64,000 nucleotides of DNA, from positions 1-64,000 of the forward strand of contig JAUNER010000001.1 of the NCBI GenBank assembly GCA_030525455.1, given 5' to 3'. Positions 18,030-28,126 of the stretch are shown here, one piece after another. The notes below the pieces were generated by a model that was not told the origin of the DNA, made no database searches, and saw nothing but the letters and a program-made list of their open reading frames with translations. The stretch comes from Akkermansia sp. (GTDB taxonomy: Bacteria; Verrucomicrobiota; Verrucomicrobiia; Verrucomicrobiales; Akkermansiaceae). How positions within the stretch are numbered: position 1 is the first letter of the stretch; each line of letters opens with the position of its first letter. The position numbers and the translations under genes were made by a program.

Positions 18030-19417
18030 GTGAGAGGAGAACTTTGCAATTTACGTTGAAGGGTGCGGCGACTAATGCCTAGTAGACCGGCGGCTACTGT
18101 TTTATTTCCTTTAGCAACGCAGAGTGCTTTTTCGATGGCTGTTCTTTCCAGTAAGTCTAAATTCAAACACCCCATTTCAGCAAGCTCAATTTTCGTGTTT
18201 TGAGCATTATTCTGGGTATTTTTTAGTTTTGTACTGACAATTTCTGTATTTTGCAAGCCTCTGGGGAGGTGAGCGAGTTCAATTTTAGCAGAATTGCTCA
18301 TAATGACTCCATGTTCCATAGCAGTTCGGAGTTCACGCACATTCCCTGGCCATGAGTAAGAGAGAATGGCGTGAAGAGCTTCTGTAGAGAGAGGTTTTAT
18401 TTCTCTATTATTTTCTTTGGCAAATTCTTTGAGGAATGAGCTGGCTAGGATGGGAATGTCGTCTATGCGCTCGCGTAGTGGTGGCATTTGAATGTGGACG
18501 ACATTTAATCGGAAAAATAAATCTTCGCGGAAAGTTCCTTTTTCAACGAGGTTTGCAAGGGATTTGTTTGTGGCAGCAAGCACTCGCACATTGACTTGAA
18601 TAGGAGTGTTGGAGCCAACGCGTTCAATAGTTCTTTCGGAAAGTACTCGCAGAAGTCGTACTTGAGTACTTGGGTCAATTTCACCGATTTCATCTAGGAA
18701 AATCGTGCCGCCATCGGCTTGTTCAAATCGCCCAATTCTGCGGTTAATAGCCCCGGTAAAAGCACCTTTTTCGTGGCCGAAAAGTTCGCTTTCTAATAGT
18801 TGCGGAGACAGAGCAGCACAGTTTACAACCACAAATTTATGTTCCGGCCTACCAGATAGTGAGTGTAGTGCCTGAGCGACCAGCTCCTTCCCGGTGCCGC
18901 TTTCGCCCTCTATGAGTACGGTCGCTTTTCCGGGGGCTACTTGTTTGATGATAGAGTAGAGGTTTTCCATAGCCGGTGTGCGGCCTATGAGCTTTTCGAT
19001 GCCGGCGTCAGCTTGGATGCGTGTAGTTAGCTCGTGATTGGCGTTTTCTAGTTGGCGGGTGTGGAGAGCTCTTTTAAGTACTAGCTCTACTTCATCGAGA
19101 TTAAGGGGTTTGGTAACGAAGTCGTATGCTCCTTGTTTCATGGCCTCAACGGCGACATCTACGGAGCCGTATGCCGTCATCATAATGCTTAGTGGTGGCT
19201 GGGGTAATGCCGCGGCGGCTTTGAGTACGTCCATGCCGCTTTCTCCTCCGAGTCTGAGGTCGGTAAGGATGAGGTCTGGGGATTCCTCTTTCATCAGGGT
19301 CATTGCCTGAGTAAGGTTGGCGGCGGTGTAAACTTCATAATCATCTTGAAACCCCATGCGAAGGGCATCGCGGGTGGGTTTTTCGTCGTCAACGATGAGT
19401 AGAATAGGGAGCTTCAT
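18026..19417 (-). CDS. Sigma-54-dependent NtrC-type response regulator
   Basis: The 463-residue protein has three domains. The first is a receiver with phospho-acceptor Asp53 (LILTDLRL), Thr near 80 and Lys102. The second is an AAA+ domain with Walker A GESGTGKE (170-177), the sigma-54 contact loop GAFTGA (217-222) and Walker [14 protein letters not shown]. The third is a Fis-type helix-turn-helix at the C-terminus ([21 protein letters not shown] region). It activates RNA polymerase carrying sigma-54. Targets are unknown, and I could not find a convincing -24/-12 promoter in this window. It overlaps the kinase gene by 4 bp. Confidence 0.95.
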   Translation of the reverse strand: MKLPILLIVDDEKPTRDALRMGFQDDYEVYTAANLTQAMTLMKEESPDLILTDLRLGGESGMDVLKAAAALPQPPLSIMMTAYGSVDVAVEAMKQGAYDFVTKPLNLDEVELVLKRALHTRQLENANHELTTRIQADAGIEKLIGRTPAMENLYSIIKQVAPGKATVLIEGESGTGKELVAQALHSLSGRPEHKFVVVNCAALSPQLLESELFGHEKGAFTGAINRRIGRFEQADGGTIFLDEIGEIDPSTQVRLLRVLSERTIERVGSNTPIQVNVRVLAATNKSLANLVEKGTFREDLFFRLNVVHIQMPPLRERIDDIPILASSFLKEFAKENNREIKPLSTEALHAILSYSWPGNVRELRTAMEHGVIMSNSAKIELAHLPRGLQNTEIVSTKLKNTQNNAQNTKIELAEMGCLNLDLLERTAIEKALCVAKGNKTVAAGLLGISRRTLQRKLQSSPLT

Positions 19418-20565
19418 GATTGGGCGTCGGGTAATAATCTAATGTTCTTTTCAACACGAGGAAGGAAAACCGTGATTGTGGTACCTTCACCGGGTTGGCT
19501 GGCTAGTGTAAGAGAGCCGCCATGTTCTTTGATAATGCGACGGACGATGAGTAAACCTAATCCGGAACCATTGGATTTCGTTGTGAGAAATGGTTCGTAT
19601 ATACTTCCCATGATTTCCGGTGATATACCACAGCCCGTGTCAGCAACGGTGACGTAGACACTGTCGTCGGTGTAGTCGCTTTTTAGCAGTATTGTGCCAC
19701 CATCTGGGGGGATTGCTTGGTAGGCATTTTTAAGTAAATTATAAAATACTTGTTTGATTTGAACCGGGTCTAGGCTCAGAAGAGGAAGTCTATCGGGGAT
19801 TTCGATGGTGAGCTGGATTTCTCGTTGTTCTAATTCAGGGGTGAGAAGTTGAATGATTTCTGCGAGGATGAGTTTCAGGTCGTGAGGCTCACGTTGTGGT
19901 TTGCTGGGGCGAATGGCTTGTAGAAATTGTTTGAGAATGACGTCCAGACGTTTTGTTTCATTTTCGGCAGTCTTGATGAGTTCTTCAAATTCCTGGCGTT
20001 GTTCTGGTGCTAATTTACGGGTTTTTCTATTGAGGAGTTGAAGGTGAAGGCCAATAGAGTTAAGAGGATTCCCTATTTCATGAGCTACACCTGCGGCAAG
20101 TAAAGTAAGGGCATTGAGTTTCTCTGCTTCTAGATTTTCTTCATTTTCTTTGTATCGTGGAGTTTCGTCTCTAATGAGAATGAGGTGCCCCTGTACGGAT
20201 TCTCCGATGGGAGAAATAAATATATTGAGATATTTATGTTCGGGGTAGGAAATTTCTACATCTCGAGATATGGCAGTTTTGCTTTCTTGTATGGATGACC
20301 ATGGGCAGTCTTTACCTAGGAATAAACTGAAATCCTGTGTGGTTATTGTATGTGCCGGATCGATGTTGAGGAGTTTTCGGGCGGTTTGGTTGACAAATTG
20401 AATGTTGCTTTTATCGTCTAAAAGTATTAATCCGTCGCGGATGGCTTCAAACACTTGTTGGAAGAAGCCTTGCTTTTCCGCTAGCTTTACGAAAAATCGT
20501 TGCAAGTCCTCACCATCGATATGGTCGATATGATCGAGTAGTTTGTGGAGTGTGTTTTTCTTCAT
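19414..20565 (-). CDS. PAS-domain sensor histidine kinase, NtrB/AtoS type
   Basis: The 383-residue cytoplasmic kinase (no membrane segments) has an N-terminal PAS domain (about 36-130, GLILLDDKSNIQFVNQ), a HisKA domain with H-box AHEIGNPLNSI (phospho-His162), and an HATPase domain with N-box LLKNAYQAI, DTGCGIS and GSGLGLLIV. It should phosphorylate the regulator encoded next to it. The ATG at 20565 is preferred over an upstream start at 20586. It is the first gene of the long leftward run; the signal is unknown. Confidence 0.94.
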   Translation of the reverse strand: MKKNTLHKLLDHIDHIDGEDLQRFFVKLAEKQGFFQQVFEAIRDGLILLDDKSNIQFVNQTARKLLNIDPAHTITTQDFSLFLGKDCPWSSIQESKTAISRDVEISYPEHKYLNIFISPIGESVQGHLILIRDETPRYKENEENLEAEKLNALTLLAAGVAHEIGNPLNSIGLHLQLLNRKTRKLAPEQRQEFEELIKTAENETKRLDVILKQFLQAIRPSKPQREPHDLKLILAEIIQLLTPELEQREIQLTIEIPDRLPLLSLDPVQIKQVFYNLLKNAYQAIPPDGGTILLKSDYTDDSVYVTVADTGCGISPEIMGSIYEPFLTTKSNGSGLGLLIVRRIIKEHGGSLTLASQPGEGTTITVFLPRVEKNIRLLPDAQS

Positions 20566-20723
20566 CGTATTCCTGCCCTGCCGCACTTATTATATGAGTT
20601 ATTTTGGAAAAAGCAAGTTGATGTGTCAATTTGTCGCAGTTTCAAGGGCTGTTTTTAGTCTACCGTATGGAATTGCAGAATAATTGCTCGCAATGGAGAG
20701 GAGTGACATGGTAGAATGCAGGT

Positions 20724-21134
20724 ATGAATAGTGAGACTGCACTATATATATATAGCAGGAAAGTGGCATTTCATGAAACAGATGCCGCCGGAATAGCACA
20801 CTTTAGTAAACTTCTCTGCATGGTAGAAGAAGCGGAGCATGAGTTTTTGAGGACACATGGGCTGGCTATTCTAGGTGAGGACTGTGGGTGGCCTCGAGTA
20901 CATATAGAGGTTGATTTCCGGTCACCAGCGTGGGCCGGGGAAGTGGTGAGTATAGAAGTAGCACCAGAAGAAATAGGTGAGTCGTCGTTGGAATGGGGAT
21001 TTGTGATGTATTGCGGAGAACGTGAAATTTTACGAGGTAAATGGGTGGTAGTACGAGTAGGGAAAGGGGGACGAGCCGCAACAATTTCGCAAGAAGAGCG
21101 GGAATGCCTCAATTCAGGCTTCACAAAAAACTAA
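20724..21134 (+). CDS. Hotdog-fold acyl-CoA thioesterase (4HBT/YbgC type)
   Basis: The 136-residue protein has the 4-hydroxybenzoyl-CoA thioesterase motif FHETDAAGIAHFSKLL, with the catalytic Asp at residue 20, then MVEEAEHEFLR and a beta-rich second half. Such enzymes hydrolyse short acyl-CoA or aromatic CoA thioesters (YbgC, or DHNA-CoA hydrolase of menaquinone synthesis). No menaquinone gene is nearby, so the substrate stays open. It is divergent from the kinase gene and 20 bp upstream of gpmI. Confidence 0.88.
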   Translation: MNSETALYIYSRKVAFHETDAAGIAHFSKLLCMVEEAEHEFLRTHGLAILGEDCGWPRVHIEVDFRSPAWAGEVVSIEVAPEEIGESSLEWGFVMYCGEREILRGKWVVVRVGKGGRAATISQEERECLNSGFTKN

Positions 21135-21154
21135 AATCATTGTAAAAAATAGCC

Positions 21155-22699
21155 ATGACTCCGAAGAAACCAGTTGTTCTTGTTATTCGTGATGGTTGGG
21201 GCCGTAATCCATTAGGTCCAGAAGTTGCGAATGAGTACGGTGATGCTACAGTATTAGCAAAAACACCATTTACAGATTACCTTCTTGAAAATTATCCCCA
21301 TAGCTTGCTTGGGGCATCCGGTGAAGATGTAGGTTTGCCAGATGGTCAGATGGGTAATTCTGAAGTTGGTCACTTAAATTTAGGTGCAGGTCGTGTGGTT
21401 TACCAAGACCTTTGCCGTGTGGATAATGCTATTAAAGATGGTTCCTTGGGTGAAAACGCTGTACTCAAAACAGCATTTGCACAAGCAGCCTCAGCTCGTT
21501 TGCACTTGTTAGGTTTGGTGAGTGATGGTGGCGTGCATAGCCATATCAATCACTTAGTAGGTATTGTAAAATATGCTTATGAAGCAGGTGTGCGAGATAT
21601 TTGCATTCATGCTATTACAGACGGGCGTGACTGTTCGCCGACAAGTGGTGCCGGATTTATGCGTGAGCTAGAGGAAGCTGTGGCTCCGTATGGTGCAAAG
21701 ATTGCTACTGTTATCGGTCGATTCTATGCCATGGACCGTGATAAACGCTGGGATAGAAATAAGTTGGCATGGGATGCCATTGTGCTTGGTCGTGGTGAAC
21801 AATGCACGTGCACACCGGCTGAATATGTAGAAGAATCATACGCAAAAGATGTGACAGACGAATTTCTCATGCCGGGGATTTTTGCTTATGGCAATGAACA
21901 ACGCGTACGTGATAACGACGTTGTATTCTTCTTTAATTTCCGTGCTGACCGTGCTCGCCAAATTAGTGAAGCATTCTTGTATCCTGAGTTTGATGGTTTT
22001 GATCGTGAGGTTCAGCCAAAGGTTCACTATGTGACCTTGACAGAATACGATGCGAAGTATCCATCTCCGATTGTTTTTGAACAAGAGCAGTTGAATAATA
22101 TCTTCGGACAAATCGTAGCTGAAGCTGGGAAAACTCAGCTCCGTATTGCTGAAACAGAAAAATATGCTCACGTTACTTTCTTCTTCAATGGAGGGGTGGA
22201 AACTCAGTACGATGGTGAAGACCGCATCCTCGTGCCATCACCTCGTGAAGTGGCAACATACGATTTGAAACCACAGATGAGTGCTGGTGAAGTGGCTGAT
22301 AAATTTGTGGAAGCCGCTGAAAAATACGATGTCATTATTATGAATTTTGCTAATGGTGATATGGTAGGGCATACTGGTTATCTGGAAGCAGGTATCGCCG
22401 CTTGTGAAGCTGTGGATGCTGCTCTGGAGAAGTGTGTAAAGAAGGTTCTTGCTCTAGGTGGTAAGCTTCTTATCACTGCTGACCATGGTAATGCTGAGCA
22501 TATGCGAAATGTAGATGGTTCACCAAATACAGCACATACGACGAATTTGGTAGACCTTATTTATGTGGGTGACGATAAGGACAAAATTAACCTCTCTAAT
22601 GGTATTTTGGCCGATGTGGCTCCAACTCTTCTTAGCCTTATGGGGCTAGAAAAACCGGCTGAAATGTCTGGTCATTCCCTCGTAACTCCAAAGGCATAA
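21155..22699 (+). CDS. gpmI: 2,3-bisphosphoglycerate-independent phosphoglycerate mutase
   Basis: Interconverts 3- and 2-phosphoglycerate with two Mn2+ ions in glycolysis. The 514-residue product has the alkaline-phosphatase-like metal motifs: VIRDGWGRN (metal Asp), [16 protein letters not shown] with the phosphoserine in [48 protein letters not shown] and ITADHGNAE. Length is standard. A perfect terminator follows. Confidence 0.98.
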   Translation: MTPKKPVVLVIRDGWGRNPLGPEVANEYGDATVLAKTPFTDYLLENYPHSLLGASGEDVGLPDGQMGNSEVGHLNLGAGRVVYQDLCRVDNAIKDGSLGENAVLKTAFAQAASARLHLLGLVSDGGVHSHINHLVGIVKYAYEAGVRDICIHAITDGRDCSPTSGAGFMRELEEAVAPYGAKIATVIGRFYAMDRDKRWDRNKLAWDAIVLGRGEQCTCTPAEYVEESYAKDVTDEFLMPGIFAYGNEQRVRDNDVVFFFNFRADRARQISEAFLYPEFDGFDREVQPKVHYVTLTEYDAKYPSPIVFEQEQLNNIFGQIVAEAGKTQLRIAETEKYAHVTFFFNGGVETQYDGEDRILVPSPREVATYDLKPQMSAGEVADKFVEAAEKYDVIIMNFANGDMVGHTGYLEAGIAACEAVDAALEKCVKKVLALGGKLLITADHGNAEHMRNVDGSPNTAHTTNLVDLIYVGDDKDKINLSNGILADVAPTLLSLMGLEKPAEMSGHSLVTPKA

Positions 22700-22732
22700 T
22701 TCCGGAGTTTATCTTTTTAGAAGAAAAAATCA

Positions 22733-22763
22733 CCTCGGGAGGAATACTCCCGAGGTTTTTTTT
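22733..22763 (+). terminator. Rho-independent terminator after gpmI
   Basis: A perfect 9-bp GC-rich stem (22733-22741 with 22747-22755), 5-nt loop and eight T. It insulates gpmI from the ribosomal cluster. Confidence 0.95.
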
Positions 22764-22867
22764 GGGGGGGAGGGGTATTTGACCATATTCCTCCCAATTT
22801 GTTTGTATGACATTAGAAAAATTTTTCTAAAATATCGAAAAAAATACAAAAAAGATAAACAAAAGTC
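22764..22867. other. AT-rich intergenic stretch before the str promoter
   Basis: No gene is seen. The stretch is A-rich and could act as an UP-like element for the following promoter, which is inference only. Confidence 0.3.
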
Positions 22868-22895
22868 TTGCCAGACTGAAAAAAAAAGCTATACT
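22868..22895 (+). promoter_or_regulatory. Promoter of the rpsL-to-rplN cluster
   Basis: TTGCCA (22868-22873), 16-bp spacer, TATACT (22890-22895). It lies about 150 bp before rpsL, leaving a leader of about 140 nt that contains a small hairpin (22909-22923, GCACC/GGTGC). The leader could host ribosomal-protein feedback control, but no known binding site was recognised. Confidence 0.6.
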
Positions 22896-23045
22896 AAATG
22901 CCCCAAGAGCACCACAAAGGTGCCAAGAAATAAGTTTTCTATCGGGTTTGCCTCCGGAAAAAAGGCGCGCTTCCTGCTGAAAATAAGGAATGTTCGCCTT
23001 GATTATCGGATGTATACCGACGAACCAAAACCAAAGCAGGAAAAC

Positions 23046-23426
23046 ATGCCGACCATTAATCAGCTCGTCCGCAAGGGACGTATTAATCCGGAAGAGAAGT
23101 CAAAGTCACGTGCTCTTCATAGCTGCCCGCAGCGCCGCGGTGTATGTCTTCAAGTGATGACTCGTACGCCCAAGAAGCCTAACTCCGCTATGCGTAAAGT
23201 CGCTAAGGTGCGTCTTACCAATGGTGAAGAAGTGATCGCCTATATCGGTGGTGAAGGTCACAACCTTCAGGAACACTCCATCGTTCTTGTTCGTGGCGGT
23301 CGTGTAAAGGACTTGCCAGGTGTTCGTTATCACATCGTTCGCGGTGCTCTTGACTGCCTCGGTGTTGATAAGCGCCGTCAAGGTCGTTCTAAGTATGGTG
23401 CTAAGCGTCCAAAGGCTGCTAAGTAA
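23046..23426 (+). CDS. rpsL: 30S ribosomal protein S12
   Basis: Decoding-centre protein of the small subunit, 126 residues from the ATG at 23046 ([12 protein letters not shown]). The frame is open upstream, but that extension is not S12-like and contains the leader. [19 protein letters not shown] and [13 protein letters not shown] carry the usual lysines at the positions linked to streptomycin response. It is the first gene of the cluster, 32 bp before rpsG. Confidence 0.98.
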   Translation: MPTINQLVRKGRINPEEKSKSRALHSCPQRRGVCLQVMTRTPKKPNSAMRKVAKVRLTNGEEVIAYIGGEGHNLQEHSIVLVRGGRVKDLPGVRYHIVRGALDCLGVDKRRQGRSKYGAKRPKAAK

Positions 23427-23458
23427 TTAAAATCAACATCTTAACTTAATTAGATACC

Positions 23459-23932
23459 ATGGCTCGCCGTAAACGCGTCTATAGAAAAGTCGAACGTCGT
23501 GACTCACGTTACGATAGTGCTCTTGTTGGTAAGTTAATCAGCAAGGTAATGTTGGATGGTAAGCGTTCTCTTGCTGAACGCATTGTATATGCTGCAATCG
23601 ACCTTGCAAACGAAGGTACAGACAGCATCGATCCATTAGAAGTTATCACACGTGCTATTGAAAATGCAAAACCACGTGTAGAAGTTAAGAGCCGCCGCGT
23701 TGGTGGTGCTACCTATCAAGTACCGTTGGAAGTAGACCCTGCTCGTTCAGAGTCTCTTGCAATGCGTTGGATTGTGAACTTTGCTCGTAACCGCAAGGGT
23801 GTGCCAATGCACAAGGCTTTGGCAAACGAAATTAAGGATGCAGCTAACAATCAGGGCTCATCTGTTCGCAAGCGCGATGACGTTCACAAGATGGCTCAGG
23901 CAAACCGTGCCTTTGCTCACTTCCGCTGGTAA
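23459..23932 (+). CDS. rpsG: 30S ribosomal protein S7
   Basis: 16S rRNA 3'-domain assembly initiator, 157 residues. VMLDGKRSLAERIVY, ENAKPRVEVKSRRVGGATYQVP and RKRDDVHKMAQANRAFAHFRW are diagnostic. Usual order rpsL-rpsG-fusA. In other bacteria S7 represses its own operon; no such site is identified here. Confidence 0.98.
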   Translation: MARRKRVYRKVERRDSRYDSALVGKLISKVMLDGKRSLAERIVYAAIDLANEGTDSIDPLEVITRAIENAKPRVEVKSRRVGGATYQVPLEVDPARSESLAMRWIVNFARNRKGVPMHKALANEIKDAANNQGSSVRKRDDVHKMAQANRAFAHFRW

Positions 23933-23988
23933 TTTTCATACTCAGCTGAATTACTCACTTACGATCACTAGATAAGATTTTAGACAAT

Positions 23989-26136
23989 ATGTCCAATCAC
24001 GTAAATAATCCAAATCGCAAGGCTAAGCTCGAGCGTTACCGTAACATCGGTATCTCCGCTCACATCGACGCCGGTAAAACCACTCTATCCGAGCGTATTC
24101 TTTTCTACACCGGTATGATTCACAAGATCGGTGACACACACGATGGTTCTACAACCACCGACTGGATGGAGCAGGAACGCGAACGCGGTATTACGATTAC
24201 TTCTGCCGCTGTTACCACGAACTGGAAGCAGATCCCTAACGAAGGTGTTGCTAAGTTGTTCGAAGGTGAAAATTTCCAGCTGAACATTATTGACACTCCT
24301 GGGCACGTTGACTTCACTGCTGAAGTGGAACGTTCTCTTCGAGTACTCGATGGTGCTATCGTGGTATTCTGTGGTGTGGCCGGTGTACAGCCTCAGACAG
24401 AAACAGTATGGCGCCAGGCTACCAAGTACAGCGTTCCTCGCATGTGCTTTGTGAACAAGATGGACCGTACAGGTGCAAACTTCAACAATGTGATGGATGA
24501 CATCCACAACAAGTTGGGGGCAAACGCAGCTGCCATTTTGATTCCGATTGGCTCTGAAGATTTACTTCGCGGTCAGATTGACGTTGTTAACCAGCGTGCC
24601 GTTATCTACGCTGACAACGACCGTTTAGGTTCTACTTACACAGTGGAAGAAATTCCTGCTGAATTAAAGGAAGAAGCAGAATTAGCCTATCATGAACTTG
24701 TAAGCCGTGTTGCCGACGTTGATGATGAATTGGCTGAAAAGGTTCTCATGGAAGAACCATTTACTACACAAGAATTGAAGCAGGCTATTCGCCGTGCTAC
24801 AATCGCTAATAAGTTTATTCCGGTTGCCGGTGGTTCTGCATTCAAGAATAAGGGTGTTCAGTTCCTGCTTGACGCCGTTATCGACTATCTTCCATCTCCG
24901 GTTGAATCTAAGCCTGCTCATGCAGAAAGCACACTTGACCCGGAACAAACTTATGAAATTACTGCAACAGACGATGCTAAGCCAATGGTGCTTGCATTCA
25001 AGCTCTGGGCAGACAAGTTCGTAGGTAAGCTTGTATTTATCCGCGTATACTCCGGTGTATTGAGAAAGGGTGACACAGTTTATAATCCTCGTACACGTAA
25101 GAGCGAACGCGTTGGTCGTATCATTCAGATTCAGGCTGACCAGCACACAGACATTGATGCTGTTTACTCCGGTGACATTGCTGCTGTTGTAGGCCTTCGT
25201 AATGTAACTACAGGTGACACTATTACCTGTCCGGACAATGACATCTGCCTTGAACCTCCGACCTTCCCGGAAACCGTGATTTCCATGGCTGTGGAACCGA
25301 AGACAAAGGCTGACCAAGAAAAGATGTCTAACGCTCTTGGCCGTCTTTCTGAAGAAGACCCGACCTTCCGCGTTAAGACTGACGAAGAAACCGGTCAGAC
25401 TCTCATTTCCGGTATGGGTGAACTTCACCTCGAAATTATTATCGACCGTCTTCTTCGCGAATTCAAGGTTGAAGCAGACATTGGTAAGCCTCAGATTGCT
25501 TATCGTGAAACAATCACAACTGCCGCTCATGGTGATGGTAAGTTGGTTAAGCAGTCCGGTGGTCGTGGTCAGTACGGTCACGTTGTCATCGACGTGAAGC
25601 CAAACGAACGCGGTAAGGGTCTTACCATTGAAAACAAGATTGTTGGTGGTGCTATTCCTAAGGAATACATGAACGCTGTATATGCCGGTCTAAATGAAGC
25701 TATGACTACCGGTGTAGTTGCCGGTTATCCGGTTGTAGACGTTCACGTTGACGTTGTTGACGGTTCCTATCACGAAGTGGACTCCAACGAAAATGCTTTC
25801 AAGATGGCTGCTATCTTCGCTATGAAGGATGCATTCAAGAAGGCTAAGCCAATCATGCTTGAACCTATCATGTCTGTTGAAGCATCTACTCCGACTGACT
25901 ACCAAGGTGACATCATGGGTGACCTTAATCGTCGTCGTGGTCAGATTAGCAATATGGAAAACAAGGCAAATGCTTGTATCCTTAAGGCTATGGTACCATT
26001 GGCTGAAATGTTTGGTTATTCAACTGCAATCCGTACCCTTTCCAGTGGTCGTGCTTCCTACTCCATGGAACCCTCCCACTTTGAACAGGTGCCTCAGAAC
26101 CTCGTTGACCAAATCGTCAGCGAACGTGGCAAATAA
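23989..26136 (+). CDS. fusA: Elongation factor G
   Basis: GTPase that drives ribosomal translocation; 715 residues. G1 motif AHIDAGKTT, switch II DTPGHVDF, NKMD (FVNKMDRTGANF), and domains II-V with GMGELHLEI and RRGQISNME. No tuf follows, unlike many str operons; rpsJ begins 34 bp later. Confidence 0.98.
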   Translation: MSNHVNNPNRKAKLERYRNIGISAHIDAGKTTLSERILFYTGMIHKIGDTHDGSTTTDWMEQERERGITITSAAVTTNWKQIPNEGVAKLFEGENFQLNIIDTPGHVDFTAEVERSLRVLDGAIVVFCGVAGVQPQTETVWRQATKYSVPRMCFVNKMDRTGANFNNVMDDIHNKLGANAAAILIPIGSEDLLRGQIDVVNQRAVIYADNDRLGSTYTVEEIPAELKEEAELAYHELVSRVADVDDELAEKVLMEEPFTTQELKQAIRRATIANKFIPVAGGSAFKNKGVQFLLDAVIDYLPSPVESKPAHAESTLDPEQTYEITATDDAKPMVLAFKLWADKFVGKLVFIRVYSGVLRKGDTVYNPRTRKSERVGRIIQIQADQHTDIDAVYSGDIAAVVGLRNVTTGDTITCPDNDICLEPPTFPETVISMAVEPKTKADQEKMSNALGRLSEEDPTFRVKTDEETGQTLISGMGELHLEIIIDRLLREFKVEADIGKPQIAYRETITTAAHGDGKLVKQSGGRGQYGHVVIDVKPNERGKGLTIENKIVGGAIPKEYMNAVYAGLNEAMTTGVVAGYPVVDVHVDVVDGSYHEVDSNENAFKMAAIFAMKDAFKKAKPIMLEPIMSVEASTPTDYQGDIMGDLNRRRGQISNMENKANACILKAMVPLAEMFGYSTAIRTLSSGRASYSMEPSHFEQVPQNLVDQIVSERGK

Positions 26137-26170
26137 TTAACTTTGACGAAAACAAATAGAACGCACGTCC

Positions 26171-26479
26171 ATGCAAAGTCCAAAAATCCGCATTCGACTC
26201 CGCGCTTTTGACTCCCGCGCTATCGACCGCTCCTCTCAGGAGATTGTTGAAACAGCAAAGCGCACCGGGGCTAAAGTTCACGGCCCGATTCCGTTGCCGA
26301 CTCGCATTGAAAAGTTCTCTGTGAACCGTTCCGTTCACGTGAACAAGAAGTCTGCAGAACAGTTCGAAATCCGCACACACAAGCGTCTGCTCGACATCGT
26401 CGACCCGACAGCTCGCACAATTGATGAGCTCAAGAAGCTCAACTTACCGGCAGGTGTGGATATTACGATTCGCATCTAG
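26171..26479 (+). CDS. rpsJ: 30S ribosomal protein S10
   Basis: 102-residue small-subunit protein, also the NusE partner in antitermination. [34 protein letters not shown] and [21 protein letters not shown] (in parts) are diagnostic. First gene of the S10 block, fused in order to the str block. Confidence 0.98.
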   Translation: MQSPKIRIRLRAFDSRAIDRSSQEIVETAKRTGAKVHGPIPLPTRIEKFSVNRSVHVNKKSAEQFEIRTHKRLLDIVDPTARTIDELKKLNLPAGVDITIRI

Positions 26480-26525
26480 TTTAGAGACAACTCGGATAGT
26501 AATTAACACAGAAAGATAAAATACA

Positions 26526-27161
26526 ATGGCTCTAGGACTTATCGGTAAGAAGGTTGGGATGACCCGCCTATTTGATCAGGAATCCGGTGCTATGATTCCC
26601 GTAACAGTCATCGACGTTAAGGGGAATACTTTTGCTCAGATTAAGACAGAAGCTAAGGATGGCTACAATGCTGTTCAGATTGCTTTTGATACTCAAAAGG
26701 AAAGCCGCGTGGCAAAGCCTCAGGCTGGTCACTTTAAGAAGTTGGGTGTACAGCCCACAAAGTTGCTCAAGGAGTTCCGTGTAGACGCATCTGAACTTCC
26801 TGCAGAAGGTGCAGAACACCCTGGTGTTGGTCTTTTCGCAGATGGTCAGTGGGTAGACGTAATTGGTACTTCCAAGGGTAAGGGGTTCCAAGGTGCAATG
26901 CGCCGTCACAATTTCCATGGTTCTCCAATGACTCACGGTTCCATGATGCACCGTCGTACTGGTGGTGTGGGTGGTTGCTCTACTCCTGGTCGTGTTTGGA
27001 AGAATCAGAAGATGCCAGGTCAAATGGGTAATGCCAAGAGAACCGTTCAGAATTTGAAAGTAGTAGCCGTACGCCCGGAAGATAATGTTATCTTGATTTC
27101 CGGTGCTGTTCCGGGTGCTCGTGGTTCTTACCTCGTCATTCGCCCAGCCAAGAAGAAATAA
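26526..27161 (+). CDS. rplC: 50S ribosomal protein L3
   Basis: 211-residue large-subunit assembly protein. GLIGKKVGMTRLFDQESG at the N-terminus, then GTSKGKGFQGAMRRHNFHG and MGNAKRTVQNLKVV. It sits 46 bp after rpsJ in the standard S10 order. Confidence 0.98.
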   Translation: MALGLIGKKVGMTRLFDQESGAMIPVTVIDVKGNTFAQIKTEAKDGYNAVQIAFDTQKESRVAKPQAGHFKKLGVQPTKLLKEFRVDASELPAEGAEHPGVGLFADGQWVDVIGTSKGKGFQGAMRRHNFHGSPMTHGSMMHRRTGGVGGCSTPGRVWKNQKMPGQMGNAKRTVQNLKVVAVRPEDNVILISGAVPGARGSYLVIRPAKKK

Positions 27162-27203
27162 TTCTGGCTAAGTGTAACATATTGAATATAGGAAAACCTA
27201 TCT

Positions 27204-27812
27204 ATGTCCGCAAATATCTTTACATTAGAAGCCGCCGCTGCTGCCAACATTCAGGTGGTAGGTAGCGATAAAGGCTCACAGGCTGTACACGATTTGATTG
27301 TTGCCTATCAGGCAAATCGTCGTACCGGTTCTGCTAACTCCAAGACTCGTGCTGAAGTTAGCGGTAACAATAAAAAGATCTTCCGCCAGAAGGGTACTGG
27401 TAATGCTCGTCACGGTGACAAGCGTGCTCCTATCTTTGTAGGTGGTGGTGTTGTTTTTGGTCCGCGTCCTTGCGATTATTCTAAGAAGGTAAACAAGTCT
27501 ACTCGTCGTTTGGCACTTCGTCGCGTTCTTGGTGACTTGATTGCTGCTTCTAAGATTAGCACTGTTGCTAATTTCTCTATCGAGGATGGCAAGACCAAGT
27601 CATTTGTCAAGGCTGTTAAGGAACTGACAGACGCTAAGAAGGTACTTATCGTAGCATCTTCTTTTGATGATAAGACCTACCTTGCTGGACGTAACGTTCA
27701 GGAAGTATTGTTGATGACTGCCGCTGAAGTGAACATTGAACAGCTCATGAATGCAGGTGCAGTAATTCTCGTTGAAAACGCATTTGAAACCCTCGCCAGC
27801 CGTACTGCTTAA
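27204..27812 (+). CDS. rplD: 50S ribosomal protein L4
   Basis: 202-residue protein lining the exit tunnel. KTRAEVSGNNKKIFRQKGTG, NARHGDKRAPIFVGGGVVFG and LRRVLGDLIAA mark L4. In gammaproteobacteria L4 regulates the S10 operon; no leader for this is recognised here. rplW follows after 5 bp. Confidence 0.97.
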   Translation: MSANIFTLEAAAAANIQVVGSDKGSQAVHDLIVAYQANRRTGSANSKTRAEVSGNNKKIFRQKGTGNARHGDKRAPIFVGGGVVFGPRPCDYSKKVNKSTRRLALRRVLGDLIAASKISTVANFSIEDGKTKSFVKAVKELTDAKKVLIVASSFDDKTYLAGRNVQEVLLMTAAEVNIEQLMNAGAVILVENAFETLASRTA

Positions 27813-27817
27813 TCGCC

Positions 27818-28102
27818 ATGAAAGACATTTATCAAGTCATTAAGAAGGTGCGCATCAGTGAAAAGGCCACCATGCTTCAAGAAGCTTCCGGTGAACTCGT
27901 CTTTGAAGTTGATCGTTACGCTAACAAGATTGAAATTAAGAAGGCTGTCGAAGTTGCTTTCGGTAAGAAGGTTGCTTCCGTTCGTACCGCCAATTACGAT
28001 GGTAAGCTGAAGCGTCAGCGTCGTTCCGATGCCGGTCGTACCGCTCATTGGAAAAAGGCTTACGTTAAGCTGGCTAACGGTGAAACCCTCGACCTCGTTT
28101 AA
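27818..28102 (+). CDS. rplW: 50S ribosomal protein L23
   Basis: 94-residue exit-site protein that docks SRP and trigger factor. ISEKATML, VFEVDRYANKIEIKKAVE and AFGKKVASVRTANYDGKLKR match the family. Standard S10 position. Confidence 0.96.
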   Translation: MKDIYQVIKKVRISEKATMLQEASGELVFEVDRYANKIEIKKAVEVAFGKKVASVRTANYDGKLKRQRRSDAGRTAHWKKAYVKLANGETLDLV

Positions 28103-28126
28103 TCTCTAACAGGAAGGAAAGCTATC

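Noticed and set aside
7000-21000. Sigma-54 (-24/-12) promoter as a target of the NtrC-type regulator
   Set aside because: Candidates such as TGGCAC near 13038 lack correctly spaced GC at -12; none was convincing.
23106-23381. Long open frames antisense to rpsL, fusA, rplC, rplN and other ribosomal genes
   Set aside because: They are mirror frames created by strong codon bias in highly expressed genes; each faces a well-identified ribosomal protein or EF-G.
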